NCBI RefSeq assembly: GCF_020966775.1
Contig: NZ_JAJKFV010000001.1
Span: 62,001-126,000, forward strand
Source: Rhodopirellula halodulae
Lineage (GTDB): Bacteria > Planctomycetota > Planctomycetia > Pirellulales > Pirellulaceae
Length of the DNA stretch: 64,000 nt
Direction of reading: 5' to 3'
Positions 52,424 to 60,221 of this stretch are shown here, in pieces (position 1 is the stretch's first letter; every line of letters begins with the position of its first letter). The position numbers were made by a program, and so were the translations under genes. The notes under the pieces are model-generated. The model did not search any database and had not been told where the DNA came from. It worked only from the letters and a program-made list of their open reading frames with translations.

Positions 52424-53650
52424 ATGTCGATCCAACGTGTCGGAATTCTTACCGCTGGTGGCTTGGCCCCTTGTTTGTCGTCGGCCATTGGCGCCTTGAT
52501 CGAAGCCTACACCGAACAGGCTCCAGACGTTGAAATCATCTGCTATCGCTCGGGTTACAAGGGATTGCTGTTGGGCGACAGCTTTGTTGTCGATGACAAC
52601 TCCCGCCGAAATGCGGGCATCTTGCACGAGCATGGTGGCAGTCCGATCGGCAACAGCCGGGTCAAGCTGACCAACGTGGCCGACTGCGTGAAGCGTGGTT
52701 TGGTTAGCGAAGGTCAGGATCCGTTGAAGGTGGCTGCTGAACGGTTGCAGTCGGACGGCGTGGATGTGCTACACACCATTGGTGGCGACGATACAAACAC
52801 CACGGCGGCCGACCTTGCGGCATACCTCGCCAAGCACGATTACCAACTCACCGTGGTTGGGTTGCCCAAGACGATCGACAACGATGTGATTCCAATCAAG
52901 CAAAGCTTGGGCGCTTGGACGGCAGCCGAAGAAGGTGCCAAGTTCTTCGAAAATGTGGTGGGCGAGCACAACGCAAATCCTCGCATGTTGATCGTGCATG
53001 AAGTGATGGGACGCAATTGTGGTTGGTTGACCGCCGCCACCGCCGCCAAGTACCGCGAACGTTTGCAGAACCTGAACTTCCTACCCGAAATGGGACTGAG
53101 CCAAGAACGACGTGATGTTCATGGTGTCTATGTTCCGGAGATGGGGTTCGACCTGGAAGAAGAGGCCAAACGATTGCGAGCGATCATGGACGAGATCGAT
53201 TGTGTCAACATCTTCATTTCCGAAGGTGCCGGCGTCGAAACCATTGTGAAAGAGATGGAATCTCGCGGAGAAAGCGTGCCAAAGGATGCCTTCGGACACT
53301 ACAAGTTGGATGCGGTGAATCCCGGCAAATGGTTTGGCAAGCAATTCGCCGACATGTTGGGTGCCGAGAAAACGTTGGTCCAAAAGAGCGGCTACTTCAG
53401 CCGTGCGGCGGCGGCCAATCCAGAGGACATCGCTCTGATCGGTCGTTGTGCCCAGAAAGCGGTTGAATGTGCGATGCAGGGCATCGGCGGCGTCGTCGGT
53501 GAAGACGAAGACCAGAACAACGAATTGCGTGCGATTGAGTTTGAACGCATTGCGGGTGGCAAGCCATTCAATATCAATGCGTCGTGGTTCGGAGAGCTGC
53601 TTTCACAAATGGGGCAACCCAAAGGTGAGTTGCTCGAAACGTCTCACTGA
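52424..53650 (+). CDS. 6-phosphofructokinase, pyrophosphate-dependent type
   Basis: The 408-residue protein phosphorylates fructose 6-phosphate. The start motif RVGILTAGGLAPCLSSAIG, HTIGGDDTNTTAADLA and GLPKTIDNDVIPIKQSLG are decisive. The GGDD, in place of GGDG, and PKTIDND, in place of PGTIDND, mark enzymes that use pyrophosphate and work reversibly (established for this family). It is co-directional with pyc, 154 bp downstream. A longer frame to 52301 exists, but ATG 52424 starts exactly at the conserved N-terminus. The last 7 bases overlap the convergent acyltransferase gene. Confidence 0.94.
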   Translation: MSIQRVGILTAGGLAPCLSSAIGALIEAYTEQAPDVEIICYRSGYKGLLLGDSFVVDDNSRRNAGILHEHGGSPIGNSRVKLTNVADCVKRGLVSEGQDPLKVAAERLQSDGVDVLHTIGGDDTNTTAADLAAYLAKHDYQLTVVGLPKTIDNDVIPIKQSLGAWTAAEEGAKFFENVVGEHNANPRMLIVHEVMGRNCGWLTAATAAKYRERLQNLNFLPEMGLSQERRDVHGVYVPEMGFDLEEEAKRLRAIMDEIDCVNIFISEGAGVETIVKEMESRGESVPKDAFGHYKLDAVNPGKWFGKQFADMLGAEKTLVQKSGYFSRAAAANPEDIALIGRCAQKAVECAMQGIGGVVGEDEDQNNELRAIEFERIAGGKPFNINASWFGELLSQMGQPKGELLETSH

Positions 53651-55230
53651 CTGACCAGTTGAGCCGCGACGACATCCGAATCCGAGCCGAGCGTGTTGTC
53701 CATGTTCGGCTCTTTTCGATTGCGTTTCCCGTTGAGCATCCAACCGACGGGCGTGTGACGCACAAACACTTGGTAGCTGATCAGCAACGAAACGCAGGCA
53801 ACCAAACTGACCACTGCGAATTTAGTTAGGAGCGAAACGTTCCAGTCTCGTACCCAGTACTGCAGATACATCACCCAGGGCAGGTGAGCCAAATACAGCC
53901 AGTACGACGAGTCCGAGAGGTATCGCATCGTTGGGCTGGGACGGGCAAAGAGCGATCGAAACAATCCCATCATGCCGAAGGAGACGGTCCAGGCATAAGT
54001 CGCTTGAATCATCAGCGAACCCAGCAATCCCAACCCGCTCATTTCATTTCGGATGGTCCACCCCAGTCCCAACAGCAGCGTGAGCGAAATCGGCAGTGTC
54101 CACTTCCAGCTTCGACCCAGTTCGCCAGCTTGGTCGTTCGCGTCGTAATAGATCGCGCCAAATCCAAAGAACAACGTGTAGTAGATCAACACGGATGGAT
54201 GCGGGATCAGTCCAACCGAGGTGGCAGGCCCGAATCCCTGGTGCTCCATGAAATAGCTGGGCAGCATGGTTAGCGGAACCAACCACAACAAACAGGATGG
54301 CCAGCGAGTCCAGGTCACCGCGTTCCAGCGGACTCGGACGAATGTGGGAATCGCGATGGTGGCAATTGCGAAGCCTGTGACCAGGAAACAAAGAAACCAC
54401 AAGAACCAAAGGTGGCCGGTCAAAGGGAAATCGAACAACAGGAACATCAGCCCTTTCCAGTCCGCTTCCGACATTTCGCCCGCCGCTCCGTTGGTTGGAA
54501 GCGTGAGTGATTTGCCCATCATCGAAGCGATCTCTTGCCGGCCCGTTTCGACTTCTTCCTGAACCAATTCTATTTGCAGCATTCCCGCAACGAACTGCGT
54601 GGTGTCCCACGGAGCACGCATCACATCGATGGGACGTTCCCCTTTGTGGTTCGCTTGCTCAGGGTCCGCACCATGATCCAGCAGCGTTTGTGCGATGTCG
54701 TCTCGGCCGAGGAACGCCGCAACTAGGAACGGTGTGTCGCCTTGGTCGGACCTTTGATTGACATCGGCATCCGCACCCAAGGCGGCTTCCACCGCGGCCA
54801 AATCGTCTTGCAAAATCGGCGTGAACAAATCCTTCTCATCGACGGCTTTGGCCACCGTGGACGGGTGAGCTTGGATGTATCCTGAAACGATCCACATCGC
54901 CGGAATGATGGTGCACATGCCAAGGACCAGCGGCAATCCAATGCGAAGCATTCGATGCTCGATCAGCTTGGAAAGGCCACGTCGGCGAAACAACATCATC
55001 GTGAAGAAGCCGCTCAGCAAAAAGAAAAGCGGCATTCGGAACCCGTGAATCATCGCGATGAAAACGGAGACCGCTGAACTGCTTTGGGTGTCCTGGACAG
55101 GCCAGCCGCGCCCGGCGTCGGGGGCGTAGGCAATTGACGCATGCAAGAAGATTCCCAGCAACATGGCAATGCCGCGAAGGGCGTCCAAATCATGTCGTCG
55201 CGACGGAATGGATGGGATGGATTCGGACAC
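53644..55230 (-). CDS. Acyltransferase-3 family membrane protein with inserted ankyrin repeats
   Basis: The 528-residue protein belongs to the acyltransferase-3 family (O-acetyl/O-succinyl transfer to polysaccharides; OpgC-like). RRHDLDALRGIAMLLGIFLH (residues 11-30) is the family N-terminus, with an Arg and a His used in catalysis. About ten membrane helices follow in total. Between helices 3 and 4 lies a soluble insertion (about residues 125-260) that contains two to three ankyrin units: DDLAAVEAALGADADVNQRS, DTPFLVAAFLGRDDIAQTLL and HGADPEQANHKGERPIDVM. The close SDSSYWLYLAHLPWVMYLQY is typical of the family. The insertion interrupts the enzyme core, which is unusual. Confidence 0.88.
   Translation of the reverse strand: MSESIPSIPSRRHDLDALRGIAMLLGIFLHASIAYAPDAGRGWPVQDTQSSSAVSVFIAMIHGFRMPLFFLLSGFFTMMLFRRRGLSKLIEHRMLRIGLPLVLGMCTIIPAMWIVSGYIQAHPSTVAKAVDEKDLFTPILQDDLAAVEAALGADADVNQRSDQGDTPFLVAAFLGRDDIAQTLLDHGADPEQANHKGERPIDVMRAPWDTTQFVAGMLQIELVQEEVETGRQEIASMMGKSLTLPTNGAAGEMSEADWKGLMFLLFDFPLTGHLWFLWFLCFLVTGFAIATIAIPTFVRVRWNAVTWTRWPSCLLWLVPLTMLPSYFMEHQGFGPATSVGLIPHPSVLIYYTLFFGFGAIYYDANDQAGELGRSWKWTLPISLTLLLGLGWTIRNEMSGLGLLGSLMIQATYAWTVSFGMMGLFRSLFARPSPTMRYLSDSSYWLYLAHLPWVMYLQYWVRDWNVSLLTKFAVVSLVACVSLLISYQVFVRHTPVGWMLNGKRNRKEPNMDNTLGSDSDVVAAQLVSQ
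54616..54819 (-). other. Ankyrin-repeat insertion inside the acyltransferase
   Basis: This part encodes residues about 138-205. The GADADVNQRSDQGDTPFLVA and HGADPEQANHKGERPIDVM segments match the ankyrin consensus (G-A-D-x-N... G-x-T-P-L). They sit in a loop between membrane helices, so they form a soluble interaction module on a membrane enzyme. Confidence 0.75.
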
Positions 55231-55468
55231 GGTTCTCGCTTTGGACGACCATCATGCATGTTATTGAGGCCTCACGCGCGGAGACCTCGTTTTCAAAGGC
55301 GCTTTCAAAGATGCAGACGCTTTCGAGGACAACATCTCTCAAGAACAACATTCTGCACGTCAATCCGACGCATCTCATCCTCGGATCAGTATCGCACTGT
55401 AACGCTTTGCAGGGGCCTCATGTGACCAAAGTCAAATGAGCCGAGCCCAGGTGAGCAAACGCGGCAAA

Positions 55469-56134
55469 TCAGACCGCGAGCACCTGACCGTCGGCGATGA
55501 CCCAGATGCGATCGGTGTTTTTGGGCGAGATCTTCATGGTTCCGGTGAATCGCCCACAGGCCGGCAAAACCAAACAACCGTTGGACCACCAAAAACATGG
55601 CAATTTGCCCGTGGTCTCGCCGCCGGTGTTCAGCACGTGGGCCGGATGCAGGTGGCCGCTGACCAACAAGTCCGCATCGCACGGCAGGTTGCTTGGTTCA
55701 TGGGTCATGGCGATCGAATCCAAGTGGAACGTGCCTTCGACCGTATCGATGGGCCAATCTTTGGGCAGCTGACCGACCGCGCGATCGTGGTTGCCTTCGA
55801 TCAATGTCACGGCAACATTGGAGTGACTTCGCAGAAAGGCTTCGAACACGGTGGTCGCGTCCAACGACAGCGAACTGCGGGCATGGAACAAATCACCAAT
55901 GATGAACAGTTCCGTCGCACCACTGGCGTCCAACATTTCCGACACGGCTCGCAGCGTGGCACGGCTGGCTCCTGTCGGCACGCCGATCCCGTGACGCCGG
56001 AACGTGGCGTCTTTTCCCAGGTGCAGGTCCGAAACCATCAATGCTTGATGCTCGGGCCAATGCAGTCCGCCACCGGCGAAAAGCTCCAGATTATGGCCCG
56101 ATAGTTCAATGCCCAGCGGCACCGAAACGGGCAT
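55469..56134 (-). CDS. PdeM-like metallophosphoesterase (ligase-associated type)
   Basis: The 221-residue protein has the calcineurin-type metal motifs in order: VSDLHLGKD, IIGDLFHARSS, IEGNHDRAVG and LVSGHLHPAH. Size and motif spelling match PdeM, the phosphoesterase that in many bacteria sits with a DNA ligase, an Lhr helicase and an exonuclease. Those partners are not next to it here, so the repair role is inference. ATG 56134 overlaps the stop of the upstream peptidase gene (TGATG), so the two are translationally coupled. The long frame on the opposite strand is a shadow. Confidence 0.85.
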   Translation of the reverse strand: MPVSVPLGIELSGHNLELFAGGGLHWPEHQALMVSDLHLGKDATFRRHGIGVPTGASRATLRAVSEMLDASGATELFIIGDLFHARSSLSLDATTVFEAFLRSHSNVAVTLIEGNHDRAVGQLPKDWPIDTVEGTFHLDSIAMTHEPSNLPCDADLLVSGHLHPAHVLNTGGETTGKLPCFWWSNGCLVLPACGRFTGTMKISPKNTDRIWVIADGQVLAV

Positions 56135-57348
56135 CAGTTTGGATTCCAATCCAATCCCATCTGTAATTGGTTCAAGTTGACAGGTCCGTCCGAAGTCACG
56201 ACCAACATGTCTTCGACTCGGACTCCTCCATCTTGACGCCCATACAGCCCAGGCTCGACCGTGAAAACTTCACCCGCGAGCATTTCACCTCCGCCGTGGT
56301 CAAGCAAGATCGGTTCGTGCACCTCCAAACCGATGCCGTGTCCCGTGCCGTGTTGAATGGAGGGAGCGTCGGTCAGCTCCCCACGCGAAATCGGATAGCC
56401 TCGATTGACCAGCACCGCTTCCACGGCCAATTGGACTTCTTCACCCGTTCTTCCTGGGAACAACACGGACTCAGCGGCTTCTTTGGAGGCGACGACCGCT
56501 GCGTGCATGGCCCGCACGTTTTCCGATGGCGTGCCGTGGACCACGGTTCGTGTGCAGTCGCCGTTGTAGCGGGTCGCTTCGTCTCGCGGAAACAGATCCA
56601 CGATGATTGGGTGACCGGTGTACAAATCCCCGCTGCCCCGATGATGACAGTCGGCGGAATGAGGCAGCGTCGCGGCGATCGCACCGTGGCTCATCGAAAA
56701 TTCCAGCTTCATGAACGCTTCCGCGGCCATGGTTCGTACCCGTTCGCTGGTCAACGGTTGACCGTCGAGCATCAAGCGTCCTTCGGAGCCAACGTCCGCC
56801 GTCGCGATGGTTTCGCACATCTGCCGCATGACGACTTCGGTGACCGCTTGTGCCTTGCGGAGCGAATCAATTTCTTGATCGGTTTTGACTCGCCGGTCCA
56901 GGACGCCCAATTCGTCATCGTACGAAATGGCAATCCCGGCTTCACCGAGATACCACGCGTAGATCAGCGGGAACGCTCGGTCGACCACCACGTGATCAAT
57001 CGATTGCAATTGCAGGAATCGTGCGACCGATTGAGCGGATGCCGTCTCGCGATCGCCGCTGGCCGTTCCCGTGGCCGGCGGGAAGTCAGCCGGGCAATGA
57101 ACTTTGTCCAGCCGTCCCGCGGCTCGTGTGCGATCCATTTCCAGATCACGAACGATGCCAATGTTCTGCCCATCCGGCAGACGGATCCAAGCGGCCGGAT
57201 CTCCCAATGGCAAACCCAAACGACGAAACAAATTCGCGTTTCGATCGGCCAAGCCCGCCATGGCTTGAGGCAGGGAAGCATTGGAAGAAGTGGTTGCGGA
57301 ACCGCTGGTCGAGTCGCTCGCGGCGACAATCAATTTGGAGTGAATCAT
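56134..57348 (-). CDS. M24-family metallopeptidase (Xaa-Pro aminopeptidase-like)
   Basis: The 404-residue protein has the pita-bread fold of M24 peptidases. The five metal ligands can be read in order: Asp in PIIVDLFPRD, Asp in NGDCTRTV, His in GTGHGIGLEVHE, Glu in FTVEPGLYG and Glu in GGVRVEDML. The N-terminal half (to about residue 170) is the creatinase-N-like domain. It probably cleaves X-Pro dipeptides or peptides in the cytoplasm. It is followed by the PdeM-like gene in a TGATG overlap. The first 25 residues are Ser/Thr-rich and may not all be translated. Confidence 0.93.
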   Translation of the reverse strand: MIHSKLIVAASDSTSGSATTSSNASLPQAMAGLADRNANLFRRLGLPLGDPAAWIRLPDGQNIGIVRDLEMDRTRAAGRLDKVHCPADFPPATGTASGDRETASAQSVARFLQLQSIDHVVVDRAFPLIYAWYLGEAGIAISYDDELGVLDRRVKTDQEIDSLRKAQAVTEVVMRQMCETIATADVGSEGRLMLDGQPLTSERVRTMAAEAFMKLEFSMSHGAIAATLPHSADCHHRGSGDLYTGHPIIVDLFPRDEATRYNGDCTRTVVHGTPSENVRAMHAAVVASKEAAESVLFPGRTGEEVQLAVEAVLVNRGYPISRGELTDAPSIQHGTGHGIGLEVHEPILLDHGGGEMLAGEVFTVEPGLYGRQDGGVRVEDMLVVTSDGPVNLNQLQMGLDWNPN

Positions 57349-57813
57349 GCCTCCACATTACCCGACCAAAGATGGTCTGCCGAGTGACCGGTGGGGCATG
57401 CTAGCCGAACGAATTTGGATGCGTGGTCTGGCTCCCAAAATGCGGGACAGCGGGTGTGAAGGGCTCGTTGTGACTTCAATTCACTAGCGTTTTGGAGGGA
57501 CGCGATGCTGGCGCACGAGGCAAGGCACGAGCCGTCACAGTTTCGCTAACTGGTTCGACCCCATTGAGCGGGAGGAAAAACGCCTGCATGCGTTCTGGGG
57601 GATGGAGCGGTCGCGTCGCTCGTGCCGATCGCTAGGACCGATGTTGTTGTGATGCGACTGCGAGACATTCCTCGGGATGTGCACGCAGCCAATGAGCGTT
57701 CCAACCCGTTGCCATCATCCGTTCCAAATTCGCGAACCAACTTGCTGGATAGGCTCACGATTGGTTTCCCACCAACGTGATCGTGTCGTGACTCGATTTC
57801 AGGAGCCCATCGC
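57349..57813. other. 465-bp gene-free divergent region
   Basis: It lies between the divergent peptidase and Cys-rich membrane-protein genes. No frame with protein-like composition stands out. The only element I can defend is the AGGAG ribosome-binding site at 57801-57805 before GTG 57814. Confidence 0.4.
57801..57805 (+). promoter_or_regulatory. Shine-Dalgarno AGGAG for a GTG start
   Basis: AGGAG is placed 8 bases before GTG 57814 and supports this non-ATG start; the first in-frame ATG would come later and cut into the signal-anchor region. Confidence 0.6.
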
Positions 57814-59298
57814 GTGACCGCTTCCACCGCCCTCAACGCAAACGGACATGCCGCATCCGCCACTCAAGTGGCTGTCGCGGGACAACGTTTGCGACGACGC
57901 CGGTGGATCCTTGCTGTCACGCTCGGGCTGACGATCAGTTCAAGCGTCACGGGCTGGATTCGCGAATCGAACGCGGGGTTTCCCGAGATGGTGGAACGGG
58001 TGGGACGCTATTGCGGGTGCAGTTGGGGCGATGGCTATCACACCTGTCACGGCAGCGGGATGCGTCCGTTGGCCAATTTGCCACCGAAGTCTTATCCGGC
58101 TCGTACCGGTCATCTTGGCGAAAAAGTGTTCGGTTGCCAGGCCTGCCAATCGAGCCAGTGCAATGGGAGTTGCGACGCGTCGATTGCATCGCGACGGGGG
58201 GCCTTTGGCGGATATTCCATGTTGAGGCCGGCCCAGTTGCCGGCGACTCGCCAGTCAACTTTCTACGATCGATTCGACGAATATTCACGCCGTGTGAGTT
58301 TCCAGTCCGCCGCACAAGAAGCGGGCGTTTCCGCCGTGGATCCGATCTTGGATCACGAAACCATCGAAGGCCGCTACCGCACCACGCACTCGCCACGGTT
58401 TGAATTGAATGCTCAGCATGTGGTCGAACTGCAACGTGACGGCTACTCGGTGTTGGCTGACGAACCGTCGGCAGACGAAGGTGAAATGAGGGTCACACCA
58501 CCGGTGTCTTCCAGTGTCAACGCCGCGCCCATGCCCACGACCGTCGACCCGGTCGAAGCGGAGGCACATGCCGACGCTGATGCAGTCTTGCCATCGCATC
58601 AACTGACGCAGGAAGAGATTCAACGTTTTCGTGACTACCACGAACATCGCCGATTGGAGAAGAAGTATCAGAAGTATTTGATCGATCCCGAACAAATCGA
58701 TCCTTACCAAACCTTTGGCGGTCCGCCCGTCGGCAGCGAACAACGTCGGCAATTGGACGAACAAAAAGTCGACGCTTTACTGAAAGAGCGAAACGAGTCT
58801 TCTTCGTCGGACAAAGAGTCCGGCGGGTCAGAAGACATCCTGCCCAGTCCGAGTGACTTGTTGAAAGACATGTCCAAGTCTCCAACTCAAGGCGCGGTAT
58901 CCGATTGGAGATCTTCACTGGATCGTTCTTCCCAAGCGACTTCGAATTGGGGAGGGAATTCGGACACGCAGTTTGAGATGGACGACGTTCCGCTGGACGA
59001 ACTGTTGCCCGCGTATCCCGAAGAAGACGATCCGGATTTGCATTTGTTGCCGGCGGAGCCTGTTCGGGCCATGCGATCGGCCACGGACGCACTCTCGCAG
59101 CCTTCGCCGGATGATTTTGGCGTTGCGTCACCACGGCAGTTCATTCGCCAGCCGGCCGATGGATACTCAATCAGTCCCGACTCCGTCAACGACGAACCCG
59201 CCTTGGATGGCTCAGTCATCGTTAGGCAACCGGTGAACGGTCCCGCCGAACAGGTCGCGGAAGTTCCCGCTTTCCATTTCATTCGCCAGCCCCGCTAG
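57814..59298 (+). CDS. Membrane-anchored or secreted Cys-motif protein of unknown function
   Basis: The 494-residue protein has a basic stretch (RLRRRRW) and one hydrophobic segment (about residues 31-50), a signal peptide or N-terminal anchor. It is followed by a Cys-rich zone: YCGCSWGDGYHTCHGSG and FGCQACQSSQCNGSC (about 69-130), spaced like metal- or haem-binding or disulfide motifs. The single CHGSG is not a CxxCH haem site. The rest is acidic and low in structure, with a Glu/Asp/Ser-rich centre and three late short motifs FIRQPADG, VRQPVNG and FIRQPR. I do not recognise the family. The start is GTG 57814 with AGGAG. Confidence 0.7.
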   Translation: MTASTALNANGHAASATQVAVAGQRLRRRRWILAVTLGLTISSSVTGWIRESNAGFPEMVERVGRYCGCSWGDGYHTCHGSGMRPLANLPPKSYPARTGHLGEKVFGCQACQSSQCNGSCDASIASRRGAFGGYSMLRPAQLPATRQSTFYDRFDEYSRRVSFQSAAQEAGVSAVDPILDHETIEGRYRTTHSPRFELNAQHVVELQRDGYSVLADEPSADEGEMRVTPPVSSSVNAAPMPTTVDPVEAEAHADADAVLPSHQLTQEEIQRFRDYHEHRRLEKKYQKYLIDPEQIDPYQTFGGPPVGSEQRRQLDEQKVDALLKERNESSSSDKESGGSEDILPSPSDLLKDMSKSPTQGAVSDWRSSLDRSSQATSNWGGNSDTQFEMDDVPLDELLPAYPEEDDPDLHLLPAEPVRAMRSATDALSQPSPDDFGVASPRQFIRQPADGYSISPDSVNDEPALDGSVIVRQPVNGPAEQVAEVPAFHFIRQPR

Positions 59299-59456
59299 CG
59301 GACGTTCGTCCTGGCGGGTGTCGCAATATCCGTCGCACCCGATGGTTTTCCCGTCGGATGGTTGCTTGCATCTCGAATCGGTTCATAACCGAAGCACGCG
59401 GAGTGAAACCTCCTCCGCATTTCGACGCATGCAGTGATCGCCTTGGGAACGGACAA

Positions 59457-60221
59457 GTGACATCAACCGACTCTTCGAAGCCTCTCCACGTCCAGCAAGT
59501 CATCAAGACGTATCAGCAAGGCACCTCCAAGGTGCATGCTCTCGATCGAGTCAGCTTGACTGTTGAGCCGGGTGAGTTCGTGGCCATCATGGGTGCCAGC
59601 GGTTCGGGCAAGAGCACGCTGCTTCACGCGATGGCTGGGTTGATCGATGTCGATGGCGGAACGGTGACGATTGCTGGTCAGGATTTGTCTCAGTTGGCCG
59701 ACGGACCGCTCACCCGATTCCGCCGGGACAACTTGGGGATCGTCTTTCAGGCTTACAACTTGATTCCCAGTTTGACCGCCGAAGCCAACATTCGCTTGCC
59801 AGCACCGAGAAAAATGGGCGGCGGGCTTGATGCCAAGGTTGATCGGTTGTTGCAGCGGTTGGGCATGATTGAACGTCGGCATCACAAACCGGGAGCCTTG
59901 TCCGGTGGTGAACAGCAACGCATTGCAATCGCACGGGCGCTCATTTGCAATCCTGCGATTTTGCTGGCGGATGAACCGACCGGCAGTTTGGATTCCGTCA
60001 CGGGAACACAGATTTGTGAATTGTTGCGGACATTGGTGGACGATGAACGACGTTCGATCGTGATGGTGACGCACGAACCACACGTCGCTATGTGGGCCGA
60101 TCGGATTTGTGTGTTGAAAGACGGCGCAAACTTGGCGGAGATCCAAACCGATGGGAATCGTGATCCGCAAACCGTTGCCCGCCAGTATCAAGAGGCTCTC
60201 GGTGGTGAGGTGCTCGTATGA
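59457..60221 (+). CDS. ABC transporter ATP-binding protein (MacB/LolD type)
   Basis: The 254-residue ATPase powers the permease encoded next. Walker A GASGSGKST (residues 46-54), the Q-loop FQAYNLIPSLT, signature LSGGEQQR and Walker B ILLADEPTGSLD with the switch His in MVTHEPH are complete. Sequence type and partner place it with exporters of the MacB/LolD/FtsE group, which move lipoproteins or peptides or act as mechanotransmitters. GTG 59457 with GGGA 9-12 bases before is preferred to the longer ATG 59358. The stop overlaps the permease start (ATGA at 60218), so they are one operon. Confidence 0.93.
   Translation: MTSTDSSKPLHVQQVIKTYQQGTSKVHALDRVSLTVEPGEFVAIMGASGSGKSTLLHAMAGLIDVDGGTVTIAGQDLSQLADGPLTRFRRDNLGIVFQAYNLIPSLTAEANIRLPAPRKMGGGLDAKVDRLLQRLGMIERRHHKPGALSGGEQQRIAIARALICNPAILLADEPTGSLDSVTGTQICELLRTLVDDERRSIVMVTHEPHVAMWADRICVLKDGANLAEIQTDGNRDPQTVARQYQEALGGEVLV

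Noticed and set aside
55436-56104. A 222-codon plus-strand frame opposite the PdeM-like gene
   Set aside because: The minus-strand frame has all four phosphoesterase motifs; this one has none.
56167-57387. A 406-codon open frame opposite the M24 peptidase
   Set aside because: The peptidase has all five metal ligands; the opposite frame has none of a known family and follows the shadow pattern.
57546-57863. A 105-codon minus-strand frame in the peptidase/Cys-protein gap
   Set aside because: It overlaps the start and ribosome-binding site of the GTG 57814 gene, has no motif and shows ordinary intergenic composition.
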